Below, one piece after another: positions 21,342-32,639 of a stretch of DNA of 64,000 bases. The notes beneath the pieces were generated by a model. It was given only the letters and a program-made list of their open reading frames with translations, was not told the origin of the DNA and made no database searches. Each line of letters starts with the position of its first letter. The first letter of the stretch is position 1. The stretch is from Diphasiastrum complanatum (Eukaryota > Streptophyta > Lycopodiopsida > Lycopodiales > Lycopodiaceae). A program made the translations under genes and the position numbers. The stretch spans positions 1,778,340 through 1,842,339 of the forward strand of contig CM055109.1 in assembly GCA_029204225.1 (NCBI GenBank). Direction: 5' to 3'.

Positions 21342-22102
21342 GGATCTTCTTGGTAAAAAAATCCGAGGAGAGTCTTCTTCAATCTTGTGTAATCATCAAT
21401 GAAAGTAACAAAACAAGTGGCTTCTCCCTTGCTTGTAGTTGATGAGAAATGCACATCCGAGTGGATTAACTCCAAAGGATGCTCGCTTTTGATAGAAGAT
21501 CTTGTAAATGGCTTTTTGTGAGATTTAGCAATAGCACAAGCCTCACAAGGCTTGATCTTCTTGGAGAGTGACTTTGGCAAGCCAATAGCTTTGGCTTCTT
21601 TGATCATAGAGAGCATGGATTTGTAGTTGGGATGTCCCAACCTCCTATGCCATAATTCCTCCATAGAGAGCTTGTTCACAGGAGCAACATTACAAGCATT
21701 CACATACTCATTTGGATCTAGTTTATAGATGCCACCAAATCTAGATCCTAATGCAAGTATCTCATCATTCTTCTTGATAGTGCAAGTATCAACATTGAAT
21801 TTCACATCAAGGCCATTATCAAGCAATTGACCAACACTAATACGATTCTTGGTAAGCTTAGGTACATAAAGAACTTTAGAGAGAGAAAGAACTTTAGAGG
21901 ATGCAAGCTTCAAGGGAACGTTCCCTATGCCTTCAATAGGACATTCAAAATCATTTGCAGTGTATATTGATTTCTTGACTCCATCATAAGGTGCAATAGA
22001 AGAGAAAGAGTCCTTGGAGCTACACATATGTGAAGAGGCTCCACTATCAATATACCATAGGCCGTCCTTTTTGAAAGGAGTAGATGAGAAACTAGAGACC
22101 AT
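21338..22102 (-). pseudogene. int: CoB protease, integrase finger and truncated core
   Basis: 254 codons are open. W-Y-I-D-S-G-A-S-S-H-M is the copia aspartic protease site. G-I-G-N-V-P-L-K-L and L-S-V-S-type linker strands follow, then L-W-H-R-R-L-G-H-P-N (finger His pair) and C-E-A-C-A-I-A-K (Cys pair). The integrase core keeps its first Asp (L-I-H-S-D-V-H-F) and stops at F-I-D-D-Y-T-R. The sequence then jumps to the post-integrase linker, so the second Asp and the Glu of the DDE triad are gone. Confidence 0.9.
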
Positions 22103-23043
22103 AAGAGATCCCTCTCCATCACCTGCAATAGTGTCTCATTGGTAATGTTGGCTTGCTTGAGTTGATTCTTCTTCTTGAAGCAATTGGTGGCATAATGACC
22201 TTTCTTGCCACAATAAAAGCACTTGATCTTCTTCTTCTTGAGCTTGGATGATGAAGCATTAGAGGAATCATCTTCCTCCTCATCTTTGTCTTTGGATTTG
22301 ACTTTGTCCTTGCTTGAGGATTGTTGATGTTGGTTCTTGATCCTCCCTTTGTGCTTATCCTTGGCAAAGAGAGCTTTGCCATCATTATGAGTGAGAGAAA
22401 GCTTGTCCATCCTCAAGAGCTTGTACTCTTTTCTTGATTCTTCCGAAATTAGCACACTTTGGAGAGCCTCCAAACTTGGTAGCTCCTCCTTAATGGCATA
22501 GGATTGGACAAGGTTATCAAATTCACTTCTCAAGCCATTGAGAATGACTTGAACTAGCTCATTTTGATTGATGGAATCACCAATACAAGCAAGTTCTCTA
22601 TGAATATCTTTTACTCTCAAAACATAACTAGATGCACTCTCATCACTCTTTTGGCTACTTTGAAAGATTTGATTCCTAAGAGTGAGAAGCCTAGAGGTAT
22701 TCTTAGCCTCATAGATAGTCTCGAGACAATCCCAAGCTTCTTTGGCTATTGTACAAGTACCTATCTCCCTCAATATCTCATTGAAGACATTCATCTTAAT
22801 GTAGTGGAGAGCCATCCTAGCTCTCTTTTTGTATTTTTGAACCTCTTGAAGAACTTGTGGTTCTTCTTCAAGGCCAAGAACTATGTCCATTACATCTTGA
22901 AGGATCAAGATGGACTCCATCCTCATTTTCCAAATTGAAGTGGTCAATCTTTCACTTGGTTCCAACAAGGATGAACCCATTGAAGACATTTGAAGTGAAG
23001 AAAACTCAAATGATGAACAGTAAATGTTGCTACACACTCTCAA
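21925..23043 (-). pseudogene. gag: CoB Gag with CCHC knuckle
   Basis: 372 codons are open from the ATG at 23043. W-K-M-R-M-E-S-I-L-I-L-Q-D-V-M-D and A-L-H-Y-I-K-M-N-V start a UBN2-type Gag. A-W-D-C-L-E-T-I-Y-E follows, then L-V-Q-V-I-L-N-G-L and P-S-L-E-A-L-Q-S-V-L-I-S-E-E. A K/S-rich stretch precedes C-F-Y-C-G-K-K-G-H-Y-A-T-N-C, a complete knuckle (near 22170-22215). The last 50 or so codons overlap the protease in another frame, so a frameshift near 22110 has separated Gag from the rest of the polyprotein. It is the best preserved Gag of the window. Confidence 0.9.
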
Positions 23044-23733
23044 TAGGATCCAATAATAGAGTACTATCTCCTCCTATGAAAGATCTTGCAACTATTTGTG
23101 AATTGATTCTCACTAGCTACACAAATCTCTCTAAAACAAGATCTATTTCACATCAAATGATGGAGTATAGGCAAAGTTAGGATCAAACACTCTTAGCACG
23201 TGTGAAGTACTCTAAGAAACCAAATTTGACTCAAATACAATGATATTGCATGAAACAAAATGGCTAAGATCTCAAAACAGTGCCTAGATCACATATAGAT
23301 GAGATTGGCAAGCATACAACTGTGATTTTGGATCAACCAAGCAATCTCTTGACCAAACCAAATGTGTCCACCCAGGTCTAGGTGCCCTACCTAACCCTCT
23401 TCAAAAGCTTATAGCTTCTGATTGGCTCAACCAAATGGAATGAAACTGATTGCATCAGAAACTAGACAAAAATAGCTTCAAAACAAGCTATCAAGCAAGA
23501 TAAATGAATCAAGCATGAGAGTACTTCCAAATTGAAATTGGATGTTCCTCACACGTGTCTGAGCACCTGATTTCGTACAATACCAGGTCAGACCCAATCA
23601 ATGTCCTTTTGATCTCTTTTGATCCAATATTGAAAAAGATAGCCAGGAAAATGGGCCTTGACAACTTCTAGCTCAAGATTGATTGAAATTTTTTTCACTT
23701 AGATGGATCAAAATGCATGGTAACCTTAGGTAG

Positions 23734-23745
23734 GCTCTAATACCA
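23734..23745 (-). other. CoB primer binding site, initiator tRNA-Met type
   Basis: The minus strand reads TGGTATTAGAGC directly after the LTR end (...TTCAACA). It is complementary to the 3' end of the initiator tRNA-Met apart from one substitution from TGGTATCAGAGC. Confidence 0.95.
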
Positions 23746-24481
23746 TGTTGAATTCACACGTGTGGATTGTCCACAACATGTACTTGTGATCTCCTAAGGT
23801 GTGTAGATGCACCAAGATCAAGACTAGATTGAGATTCAAGATCAATCTTAGATCCTATGGCAAAAACACACTACTACATGCATTCAATCACTTCCAACTC
23901 TCACTCACACGTGTGGAAAGTATTCAAAAAATAATCGAAATAAAAACAAGCTGCTCTCCTCGATTAGAGAGAGAAAAAGCATCATGAGCTCTCGGGTAGA
24001 GAGAGAAAGCTAGAAATCCAATGACTCACAAAATCCATAAAATCACCAAATCAATTAGATCCAAAATGAGGAGTACAATAATACTAGTAGATCCACGAGC
24101 TACCACTATGCTTAACTATGATTGGACCATACTTTGTCACCTCTTGATCCTATTGGACCATTGATCCATGCACCTCTTAATTCTATTGGACTATATTCAA
24201 GCACACCTCAATTTCCTATTGGACCTCACAAGGTTCCACCTCTAAATCTTATTGGACCTCTTGGAATTCATCAAACAAAAGCTTTACACTTGTCTACACT
24301 CTAATTGGCACATGTTTAGCCTCTTACTCTATTTTGGCTCAATAGTGGCATTACAAGTGGAAATGCATAATTTGCCATCTATGCCAAATCTATTCCTATC
24401 AACATCCTACACCTAGATGCTTGATGTAAAAAACATAAGACCCCTATATCTAACATAGATAATCTTTTTCAACTCTTCACA
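23746..24481 (-). repeat. CoB 5' LTR (736 bp)
   Basis: The edges are TGTTGAATTC and CTTCACA as in the left copy. It is followed by the AATGG target duplication. The extra length over the left LTR comes from a partial duplication of the agagagagaaa...agctctcgggt zone and a 5-base insertion. The scattered substitutions between the LTRs show the insertion is not recent. Confidence 0.95.
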
Positions 24482-24486
24482 AATGG

Positions 24487-24830
24487 GAGTAAATTAGTAT
24501 GCCTTAATAGTCCTAAAGGCAATGCCATCACAAAATCAGCTCCTTCGTCTACTCTTTCACAATCTATATGCACCAACTACAAATCCAAGTCAGATGCCAA
24601 TGAAGAATTTAGCTAATTTTTTTGCCAATCCCAAGAACAATAATAATTGCCATGGCTGGAAGTAATGTCGGGGAACTTGGGAAAGATACACTAGGGAGTG
24701 TAGAAGCACATCAGCTTCTGTCTCAATTTTGCCTTCTGAAACTTGTGCTATATTGACAAGTTGTAGTGTGGCAATACCTGCCAAAGATTTAGCTTCAATC
24801 TTTGCCATCTTCCATGTAGTTCGAGGCAAT
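24487..24830 (+). pseudogene. Right part of the copia split by CoB (leader or gag-like)
   Basis: Bases 24487-24796 match 31770-32077 in reverse. Both strands give a partly open frame. The plus frame has A-N-F-F-A-N-P-K-N-N-N-N-C-H-G-W (with frame breaks); the minus frame is open for 79 codons with I-A-Q-V-S-E-G-K-I-E-T. I cannot decide which strand was coding. The plus reading is favoured because copia integrase follows on the plus strand from 25070. Confidence 0.5.
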
Positions 24831-26270
24831 GACCAAGGGTAGTTCTTGAGGAGAATATTTTTAGTATTCTGAGATCATTGTTGGATTTCTCACCATGCTC
24901 CTATTTTTTAGTTTTGAAGGCCAGTAGGCTTGTACAAAATAGACTTCAATATCAAGAAGTGAAAATTCCAACCCAAAAATTTGTTGCTGTTAATTCTCCT
25001 CTTGCTCTCCTTCCAACTCAGACCACATGAGAGAGATATTGCATGATGCCCTGCCACAAAAACTCACAAATCTATGGCATAGTCGTATGGGGCATTTGAA
25101 CTTCAAGCTTGAGGCTACTTCGTAAGCTCAAGATGGTAACAGGTCTACCTAGCTTGAATGACAAAGAAGAGTCCATTTGCAAGGAGTGTGTGCTAGGCAA
25201 GTTACATAAGATGAAGTTCAACAAAGAAGGAGCAACAAGGGCAAAACGAGTGCTTGAGTTGATACACTCTGACCTATGTGGGCCAATGAAGGTAATGTCT
25301 ATTGGTGGAGCATTTTATTTTCTAACCTTCATTGATGATTACTCATGAAAGACCTGGATCTACACCATTAAGCAAAAATCTGACACATTTGGATGCTTCA
25401 AAAGCTTCAAAGCATTGGTGGAAAATCAGTCAAGTTCTAAGATTAAGATACTTAGGTCAGATCGTGGTGGTGAGTATCATTTCACAGCTTTTATTGACTT
25501 TTGCAAGGAACATGGCATTATACAGGAGTTTGCACAGGTTACACCTCAACAAAATGGGGTAGCTGAAAGGAAGAATTGTACCATTGTCAAGCAGCTAGGG
25601 CAATGATGACACATATAGGAGTTACTGATTCTTTCTGGGGTGAAGTTGTCAAGACTGTTGTGTTCTTGAAAAATAGAAGTCCTACAGTTGCTGTACGTAA
25701 TCGCACATCCAAGGAGACATTCAGTGGTAAGAAGCCTAAGATGGATGGGTTGCGAGTATTTGGATGCCGAGTGTATGTTCACATACCTAAGAGCGAGAGA
25801 GCCAAAATGCAGGTAAAAGCCTTGAAGTGCATTTTTACAGATTATGATGAACAAACCAAGGGATATAGATGTTATGATCCAGATGGGCTACGATGTGTTA
25901 TTTGATGAAATCCATAGATTTGGAGATAAAGAAAAGATAATGATGAGCTATCCAAGCTTCTCAAATAGGATGAGGCAGTTCTACCACCACAGGAAGGTCA
26001 TGATGATGATGATGAGGGATGTGGTACTCCTCCCACCATAGAGACAAGATGGAGAGTGAGAAACAAATCCATTGGATCGAAAAAGACTGAGGTTGCAAGT
26101 GACAAAAGGAAGGTGCAAGATGTACCATGGGATTCTTATTCACCTTGTAGTGGTTCACCTCAATGTAAGTTACCTAAATGGTACACCAAACTCATGAGTG
26201 ACAAGGAAGGGGAAATTGACGAGTCTGGTAAGGAGGGAGAGGAAGGAACCTGACAGGTTTTAGGTAAATC
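24831..26270 (+). pseudogene. int: Copia integrase and following linker
   Basis: L-T-N-L-W-H-S-R-M-G-H-L-N-F at about 25065-25100 holds the finger His residues and C-K-E-C-V-L-G-K (25180) the Cys pair. The core shows L-I-H-S-D-L-C-G-P-M (25260), F-L-T-F-I-D-D-Y-S, L-R-S-D-R-G-G-E-Y (25455) and Q-Q-N-G-V-A-E-R-K-N (25550), so all three catalytic acidic residues survive across frameshifts. The frame 25576-25905 gives the F-W-G-E-V-V-K and R-V-F-G-C-R-V-Y-V-H-I-P tail. An acidic, lysine-rich linker runs to about 26250. RT is absent and another copia's RNase H end follows. Confidence 0.85.
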
Positions 26271-26289
26271 TTACACTTATGAGTGATAT

Positions 26290-26544
26290 TATTTCATCTA
26301 CTAAACTCTCTGCCAGAGCGCTATACAGCTAGCTATAGATCCTGTATTTCATGCATGCACGAAGCATATAGAAATTAAATATCATTTCATTAGAGAGAAG
26401 TTTTTATCTAATGTAATAGATGTAGTGCATTGTAAGACAAAGAATTAGTAGCTGATATACTCAATAAAGCTTTAAGTACTGATAAGTTTGAGTTTTTTAG
26501 AGAAAAACTTTTTGTAAGAAAGATAACTAGGGCTTGAGGGAGAG
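26290..26544 (+). pseudogene. pol: Copia RNase H C-terminus and PPT
   Basis: The reading Q-S-A-I-Q-L-A-I-D-P-V-F-H-A-C-T-K-H-I-E and A-D-I-L-N-K-A-L-S matches the end of copia RNase H, with one TAG near 26446. The polypurine stretch gggcttgagggagag (26530-26544) leads into an LTR that starts TGTTAGAATA at 26545. Confidence 0.8.
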
Positions 26545-26925
26545 TGTTAGAATAAGTAAGCCCGACTTACTCTTACAGTTTCATGATGTTTTGCTTTTAG
26601 CAGTGTTTTTGAATTTTTTACTGCTTATGTAATAGTGTGCATGAGTGTCAGCTTAACGACACATGTAATGTAAAGTTGGGACACACATCCTGTAATGGAG
26701 ACCGAACTGCCATGCAACGATACCCCACAAAAAATAGACTACATATATGTACCCTTAAGTCTCTTTTGTTAATATAGCTCAAAAGTGTTCTCTTGGGTTG
26801 TGGTGTGATCTCTCTTTTTTGCTTATCTGATTGATGATAGATTGCTTGCAAAATTAGCTTACTATACTGCCAGTAAGATCCTCGATAGCCTCTTGTGGAA
26901 GAATACATCTTCGAAGGATACTACC
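26545..26925 (+). mobile_element. 3' LTR of that copia, right edge uncertain
   Basis: The LTR starts TGTTAGAATAAG after the PPT. TATA-like sequence (acatatatgta) lies near 26743. The right edge was not found; minus-strand gypsy sequence begins at about 26930, so the LTR is at most about 380 bp here. Confidence 0.55.
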
Positions 26926-26929
26926 TGAT

Positions 26930-27862
26930 CTTCTTCAATATAATTGGCCAGCAATCAGTTGATAGGGTCTAGCTTTTAGAATCAACCTTCGTTGTTTCGC
27001 CTTGAGTAAGGATTTGTCCGATTGGCCCTGCATTAAATATTCAACTATGTTTGTGGCCCATTCAGGTACAGTGTCAATGTAAAACAAGGCAGCGTCAAGT
27101 AGCTCATCATCAAGTAGGGCTGCAGTTTCCTTCCCTTTCATTCACGACACATGATCTGCCATATAATGTTGTTTTCCCTTGCGCACGATGATCTGAAAAT
27201 CAAACTCCAGCAACAGAAGTAACCAACGAGTGATTCTCCCTATGTTGCAAGTTTTATTAACAAGATAAAGCAAGGCTTGATGGTCCATATAAAAAGAAAA
27301 ATGAGTGGCCATCAAATAATGTCAAAATTTCTTACCACATAAATCATAGTCAGTTCCTCTCACTCTGTGATCGAATAGTTCATCTCTGAATCACTTAGCT
27401 ATCGGCTAGAAAATCGGATTGGAGAATCTTTTTTGCATTCTCTTGGCTGGGTTAAGACTGCTTCCACTGCATATTGTGATGCGTCTATATACACAAGCAA
27501 CTCTATGGACCAATTGGGTGGTCTTATATTGGCACTGAGACCAATGCATCTTTAAGCTTCTGAAAAGCCTGCAGGGCCTCCTCCGTCCAATGTGGTTCCA
27601 TTGTGAGCTTGTAGATTGGTCATGCTAGCTCCACAAAATCTAGAATGAAAATTCGATAGTAGTTAGCATGATCCATAAACACGTAGACTCCGTGAATCAT
27701 CCCTGGAGGTGGCAGATCAACAATATCCCTTATCTTTGACAAGTCCGTGGCGATTCCATGTCTTGATACAATATGGCCTAGTATGAGGCCATGTTCACCC
27801 AAAACTGACACTTTTCTGGGCTCAAGGACATCTGACGAAAGATCCTGTGTTGCACTCAAGAA
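26930..27862 (-). pseudogene. pol: Gypsy RT end, RNase H and integrase start
   Basis: The minus frame 27859-27620 reads G-L-I-L-G-H-I-V-S-R-H-G-I and F-M-D-H-A-N-Y-Y-R, the RT thumb to connection of a gypsy element. The part 27600-27150 contains RNase H remnants with stops. The frame 27141-26935 reads V-E-Y-L-M-Q-G-Q-S and R-L-I-L-K-A-R-P-Y-Q-L-I-A-G-Q-L-Y, the start of gypsy integrase. Both ends are abrupt. It differs clearly from GyA. Confidence 0.8.
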
Positions 27863-28040
27863 CGTAACACATCACGATCAAGTATCACTTGATCAGGGAT
27901 CTGATTGAGAAGAAGATGCTGCAGACCACCTTCATTGGAACGAAAGACATGGTTGTTGACATCTTCACAAAGGCCCTAGACAAAGGACTTTTTGAGAGAC
28001 AAAGGAGCAGTCTTGGAGTCGTCAAGCTATCATGCTTTGA
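27863..28040 (+). pseudogene. pol: Copia RNase H C-terminal fragment
   Basis: The frame from 27889 reads I-R-D-L-I-E-K-K-M-L and V-V-D-I-F-T-K-A-L-D-K-G-L-F, then S-S-L-G-V-V-K-L, the characteristic end of a copia polyprotein. The frame stays open for about 90 more codons into cgaa/gcgaaa-rich sequence (to 28312), which is more likely LTR than protein. Confidence 0.75.
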
Positions 28041-29453
28041 GAGGGAGCTTTCAGCCCTCTCTCTGATGAAAATGTTCACGAACACAAAAGTCAAAAGACA
28101 CGAAGCAAAAATGTTTGCGAACAGCCTGACGAAAAGACACGAACGAGAAAAATTCGCAAAAGAGAATGTTTTGCGGTACAGGGGGAGAAAGTCAGACGAT
28201 GCGAAAGTCAAAGGACACGAAGCGATACGAAAATTGTCGCGACATCTTTTTCAACCCTCACGCTCCAAAAAGGACCAGCAAGATATGCAAGTACCAAGAA
28301 GTACAGATATCTGATCTGATATCATGACATCAGCATATACACTCTAGGTCATGGCTAACTTTGCCACTCTTGTATTTCGTGATTAGTTGTAGATGTTTAA
28401 TCACTCTAATATAGAAGTTACACAACGCGACTATATACCTTCTGGTTGATGCATGATATACCATGAAGAAGTCTAATGCTAGTAAGCAAGTAGACGAAAA
28501 TAAAGAATACAAGTCCGCCTGCGTGCGAGAGAATTTCTACATAGGATCTGTAGATCCACAAGTTCGCTAGTAAGTGAGACATAAATTCATGAGAGAACTG
28601 TATTTCTCTTACGCCAACGAACTGCGTGGATCTGCATGTAGTGCTTGAAGCATCAGAAAAATCAATAGATGATTTTGTAGCCGTTGCACACATATCACTC
28701 TTATCATGTCTGATCTTGAATGTAAATTAGTCTGCTGCTATTTGTGTATTTGATTCACTTGTTAATCTAATTCCGCACCTTGGTTTGAATTTTGTTGAAT
28801 GTTGTGTTAATCTAAAACATAGATCAACAGTGCCTGTCTACATTCTGGAGAACTGTAGGAATGATACAATTGTCAGTGACCAGCAATCATATTTGAAATC
28901 CATCCGAATTGCTTTGTTTTTTCACGTTTCTTTCGCATCAAGACAGGTGTAGGATGTTGTTCTATATGCATTGTGTTTGCATGAGTTTGAGAGAGCCATG
29001 GTGGCCATTGTAAAACACCTTGACAGACAAGTCTCAATTCTACTAACAAAGTCTATAGTTTCATCAACAAAGGTTGAGAAATCGAATTTGAAAGAATCGA
29101 CATTTTTCCATTGAATCAGCCAATAATGATTTGATCTTTATTTATTCAAAATTTACTTATTCGACCTTTATTCTTATTTGAAAGATAAATGAATCGAAAG
29201 ATAAACTGGCGCACCTGAAAACAAGATGTCATTGTATATCAACCGTTTTAACGATTAGATTAACTGTTTACAGGAGGAAGAAGGCCAAGAGACCTATCCT
29301 GTGACAATATAAATATCATTGCAAGTAGGTAGGCATGAAGACATATAGAAGAACCAGAATCAAATTAGAAGAAGAAAAGTTCAATTGATCAAGGTTATCA
29401 ATAGATTAATATTTACTTCATTGGTGTTTCATACTCATTTCTGATTATCTAAA
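28041..29453. other. No gene recognised; cgaaa-word zone and AT-rich DNA
   Basis: The stretch 28060-28260 is dense in gacacgaa, gcgaaa and ttcgc words like those in the CoA LTRs and the GyA leader. The remainder to 29453 shows no domain. The last 200 bases are probably the leader of the copia gag that starts at 29454. No clear PBS was seen. Confidence 0.45.
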
Positions 29454-30450
29454 ATGATCTATCACACTCATACATATGTTAAAATCCGCACGCTTAATTC
29501 AATCATAATAGAACCTGCTCTATTGGTATATAGACCAGATTTAGACACGATTGAAGACGCTGATATTTTTTTGATTTATTCGAATTATCTAGTCTGGAAG
29601 TTAAATACTTCACTCATACTAAAGGGCGAAGGTCTTTGGCAATGGGTGGATTCGACAAAAGAAATGCCAACTACTCTTGGCAAAGAATTTGGTGAATGGA
29701 GGGAGAAAAATGACAAAGCTATAGTGATTATTGTGTCTTCAGTGAATGACAACATAATATGGATCTTTCTTTGACTTCAAACGCGAAAGAAGGGCAAGAA
29801 TTACAAACCAAGAATGAGATTCGATCACGGATTCAAATCATGTTCTTGGAGGACCATTTGACTTACCTTCACTGGGACGACAAAGATCTAACCACTTTTG
29901 TGCGAAAAATAAAAGATCTATTTATTTCTTTGCAGAATTTTGGCACAAAAAATACAACATAAAAGAAAAAACAACTAGTTATTTTCTTTGAGCCCTACCT
30001 ATGTCATTCCACACAACTCGAACTTTACTGGTGAAAGATTTGTCTATGACGCTTCAAAAGGCTATAGAGGAAGTAGAAGCTTGCGAATGCTATGACGACA
30101 ATGGTGATTCGAAAAAGGCTCTATATACTCAGAAGAATAAATCTTCGAAGAAGTTTTAGTCTAAGAGGGAGTCATCTTAGAAGGCTGATAGGAATCAAAA
30201 AAAGAATGGAGATCGTTCAGACGAATCCAAGACAAATGATTGACAATCAGGTAACAACACTCAAGAGATTCTGGTGATAGGAGATTTACAAGATGCAAGA
30301 GATCAAGTCATACTGAAGACAAGTGTTGGTTGAATCCAAAGATTGATTGCATTCATTGTCATAAACGGGGTCATGCGAAAGTAGACTGTTATCAAAATCC
30401 CAAGAACAAGAAGGAGCAAAATTGAAATGAACCTTCAGATTCAAATTTTG
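29454..30450 (+). pseudogene. gag: Copia Gag with two zinc-knuckle-like motifs
   Basis: The frame 29454-29774 contains N-Y-L-V-W-K-L-N-T-S-L-I-L-K-G-E-G-L-W-Q-W, the DUF4219/UBN2-type Gag start. The frame 29759-29962 follows after a one-frame shift (I-Q-I-M-F-L-E-D-H-L). Near 30300-30400 lie C-K-R-S-S-H-T-E-D-K-C and C-I-H-C-H-K-R-G-H-A-K-V-D-C; the second is a full C-x2-C-x4-H-x4-C. Several stops separate the pieces. Confidence 0.8.
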
Positions 30451-31735
30451 TTGAAGACAAAGTAGAATGCTCCAGAGCAACAGAAGACAGGACAACAAGA
30501 AACTCATTAGCATATATTTCCATTGATCTATGTTGTTCATCGAATTCAAAAATTCGATATATAGTACTTGACTTTGGAGCCACCTCACATTTTGTTTTCT
30601 CAAAAAAAAATTTATCGGACTATAAGAAGATGAATTCTTTGAGATACACTGTACTTGGAGACGGTTCTAAGCATGAAGTTGACGGAGCTGGTGTACTGTG
30701 GTTAGACAAGAATCATGGTGACAAGAAACTAGAGGAAGTTCTCTATGTTCCTACTCACGATAAAGATCGTCTATCCGTAGCAAAGATAGTCGACATAGGG
30801 ATGTTAGTAACTTTCACAAAGGACTCTTGTAAATTGTTCAATGAAGATCCTGATAACCTAGTTACTAAAGGTAACAAAAATAGAAATTTGTACTACTTGA
30901 GCAATCGAACTCGAGTCGACCAAGCAAATCAAGCTCAAGAATCGACGTATATTTTGTGGCACAAGAGGTTATGTCACATGAACATGGAAGCCTTGTACCA
31001 AGCCAACAAGAGTCAAAGAATTGAAGGAGTCGAAATCAAGAGTCGAGATATTCGAACTACCTGCGAATCTTGTCTTAAAGACAAAATGACTCATACACCT
31101 TTCAATAAAGATGTTTTTAAAGCAAACAAGGTACTGGAGATTGTACGTTCGGAAATCTGTGGACCATTCGGAGTAATGTCTTTAGGTGATGCAAAATATT
31201 TCATCATGTTTATTAATGACTTCAGCAAGTTCGCTGTAGTATACTTTATTTGTACAAAATCAGAAGCGGTCGAGAAATTCGTTGAGTATACCAATTGGAC
31301 TAAGAAGCAGACATGCAACAAGTTGAAGCAAATTTGCACAGATCGTGGGGGTGAGTACATTTCCAATGATTTCAAAACTTTCTATACTAATTGAGGTATT
31401 ATGCATACGAAGACTGTATCATACACACCTCAACACAATGGAATTGTGGAATGAAGAAATCATACACTAATGGAAGTTGCCAGGTGTATGATGGCTCATG
31501 TGAAAGCACCGAAACAGTTGTGGGCGGAAGCAGTTGCTACGTTGAACTATCTGTAGAATCAAATTCTGAAATCCAGAATACCGGAGAAAACTCCTCATGA
31601 ATTATGGTGGAAGTCGAAGCCAAATATGTCTCATGTTTGGACATTTGGATGTGCAGTTTATATGCACATACCAGAAAAATTGAGAGAGAAACTTGATGAA
31701 AAGAAAGAACTAGGGTTTTTTGGTAGGACTCGAGT
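30451..31735 (+). pseudogene. int: Copia protease remnant and integrase
   Basis: V-L-D-F-G-A-T-S-H-F (30565-30600) is a protease active site with Ser changed to Phe. The frame 30630-31394 (254 codons) continues with E-V-L-Y-V-P-T-H-D, W-H-K-R-L-C-H-M-N and C-E-S-C-L-K-D-K (finger), then the core: F-I-M-F-I-N-D-F-S and C-T-D-R-G-G-E-Y, with the first Asp changed (I-V-R-S-E-I-C). Beyond the stop at 31392, P-Q-H-N-G-I-V-E and E-A-V-A-T-L-N-Y-L are readable to 31720. RT and RNase H are absent; the sequence breaks off into an inverted repeat. Confidence 0.85.
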
Positions 31736-31739
31736 TACA

Positions 31740-32135
31740 TTCTTCATACTATCGAGTCTACATACTTGAAGCTAAATCTTTGGCAGGTATTGCCACACTA
31801 CAACCTGTCAATATAGCACAAGTTTCAGAAGGCAAAATTGAGACAGCAGTTGATGTGCTTCTACACTCCCTAGCGTATCTTTCCCAAGTTCCCAAACATT
31901 ACTTCCAGCCATGGCAATTATTATTGTTCTTGGGATTGGCAAAAAAATTAGCTAAATTCTTCGTTGGCATGTGACTTGGATTTGTAGTTGGTGCATATAG
32001 ATTGTGAAAGAGTAGACGAAGGAGCTGGTTTTGTGATGGCATTGCTTTTAGGACTATTAAGGCATACTCATCTACTCCCATTGCAGTTGTTTGGTAGTGT
32101 AGGATGGTTGAAATCTATTCAGCCAATGTGTCAAG
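31740..32135 (-). repeat. Inverted copy of the CoB target region (empty site)
   Basis: Read on the minus strand, 32133-32078 matches 19405-19464 and 32077-31770 matches 24487-24796, with nothing between. AATGG occurs once here (32078-32082). This is the unoccupied version of the copia into which CoB inserted. A plus-strand frame (31720-31974) is open through it, as on the corresponding strand of the other copy. Confidence 0.85.
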
Positions 32136-32455
32136 GCATGAGACGCTACTGGGGTCAGGATATGGGGATTATGGGGTGCTGGAGATCTATATGTGCTTTT
32201 TCTTATCATTGTCTTGCATTCAAGATGAAGGTTATGTACTATGACCTAGAGTAGGAGAAAGAAAATAAATGCTGGAGTAAGTATTTTCAAACTTCTGTGG
32301 AGGAAGTTGATAGTTTGAAGGAGCTGTTGTCTCAAATTGATGTGGCTTCTTTCCATTTTTCTCTAACCAACGATTTTGTACAACTTAATAGTGGCTATAC
32401 CATATAATACATAAGGCAAGGAGCACTTTCTATGAATACCAACAACAACTTCTTG
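32131..32455 (+). repeat. Repeat R, copy 1 (coding-like)
   Basis: About 320 bases are repeated directly at 51441-51757 with few differences. One frame in both copies reads V-M-Y-Y-D-L-E, stop, E-K-E-N-K-C-W-S-K-Y-F-Q, E-E-V-D-S-L-K-E-L-L-S-Q-I, A-S-F-H-F-S-L, N-G/S-G-Y-T-I, stop. Both copies share the two stops. No family was recognised. It could be part of a retroelement leader or a captured gene fragment. Confidence 0.6.
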
Positions 32456-32639
32456 CTTGATGCCTATGCGGATGCATATGCCCTTTTGAGCTTTTCGGTC
32501 TTGGTCCTGTCCCACAGAAGAGCAATCTGCAAGAAGCTGACGGACAACATTATACATGCGAAAGGCATGTACTTCGAAGAAGGCTGTATACATACACACA
32601 CACACAAAACAAAGTTGCTGGCTTCAAGTTTGGAGATCG

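Larger units (their letters stand above)
19465..24481 (-). mobile_element. CoB: copia retrotransposon with both LTRs and TSD (non-autonomous)
   Basis: Full unit: left (3') LTR 19465-20163, internal region, right (5') LTR 23746-24481, flanked by AATGG at 19460-19464 and 24482-24486. The minus-strand order is LTR - PBS - gag - protease - integrase start - RT pieces - RNase H - PPT - LTR. The integrase core after F-V-T-F-I-D-D-Y-T-R and the RT centre with the YVDD motif are deleted, so the element could have moved only with enzymes supplied by a relative such as the one at 58598-62900. The empty counterpart site lies at 32078-32082. Confidence 0.95.
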
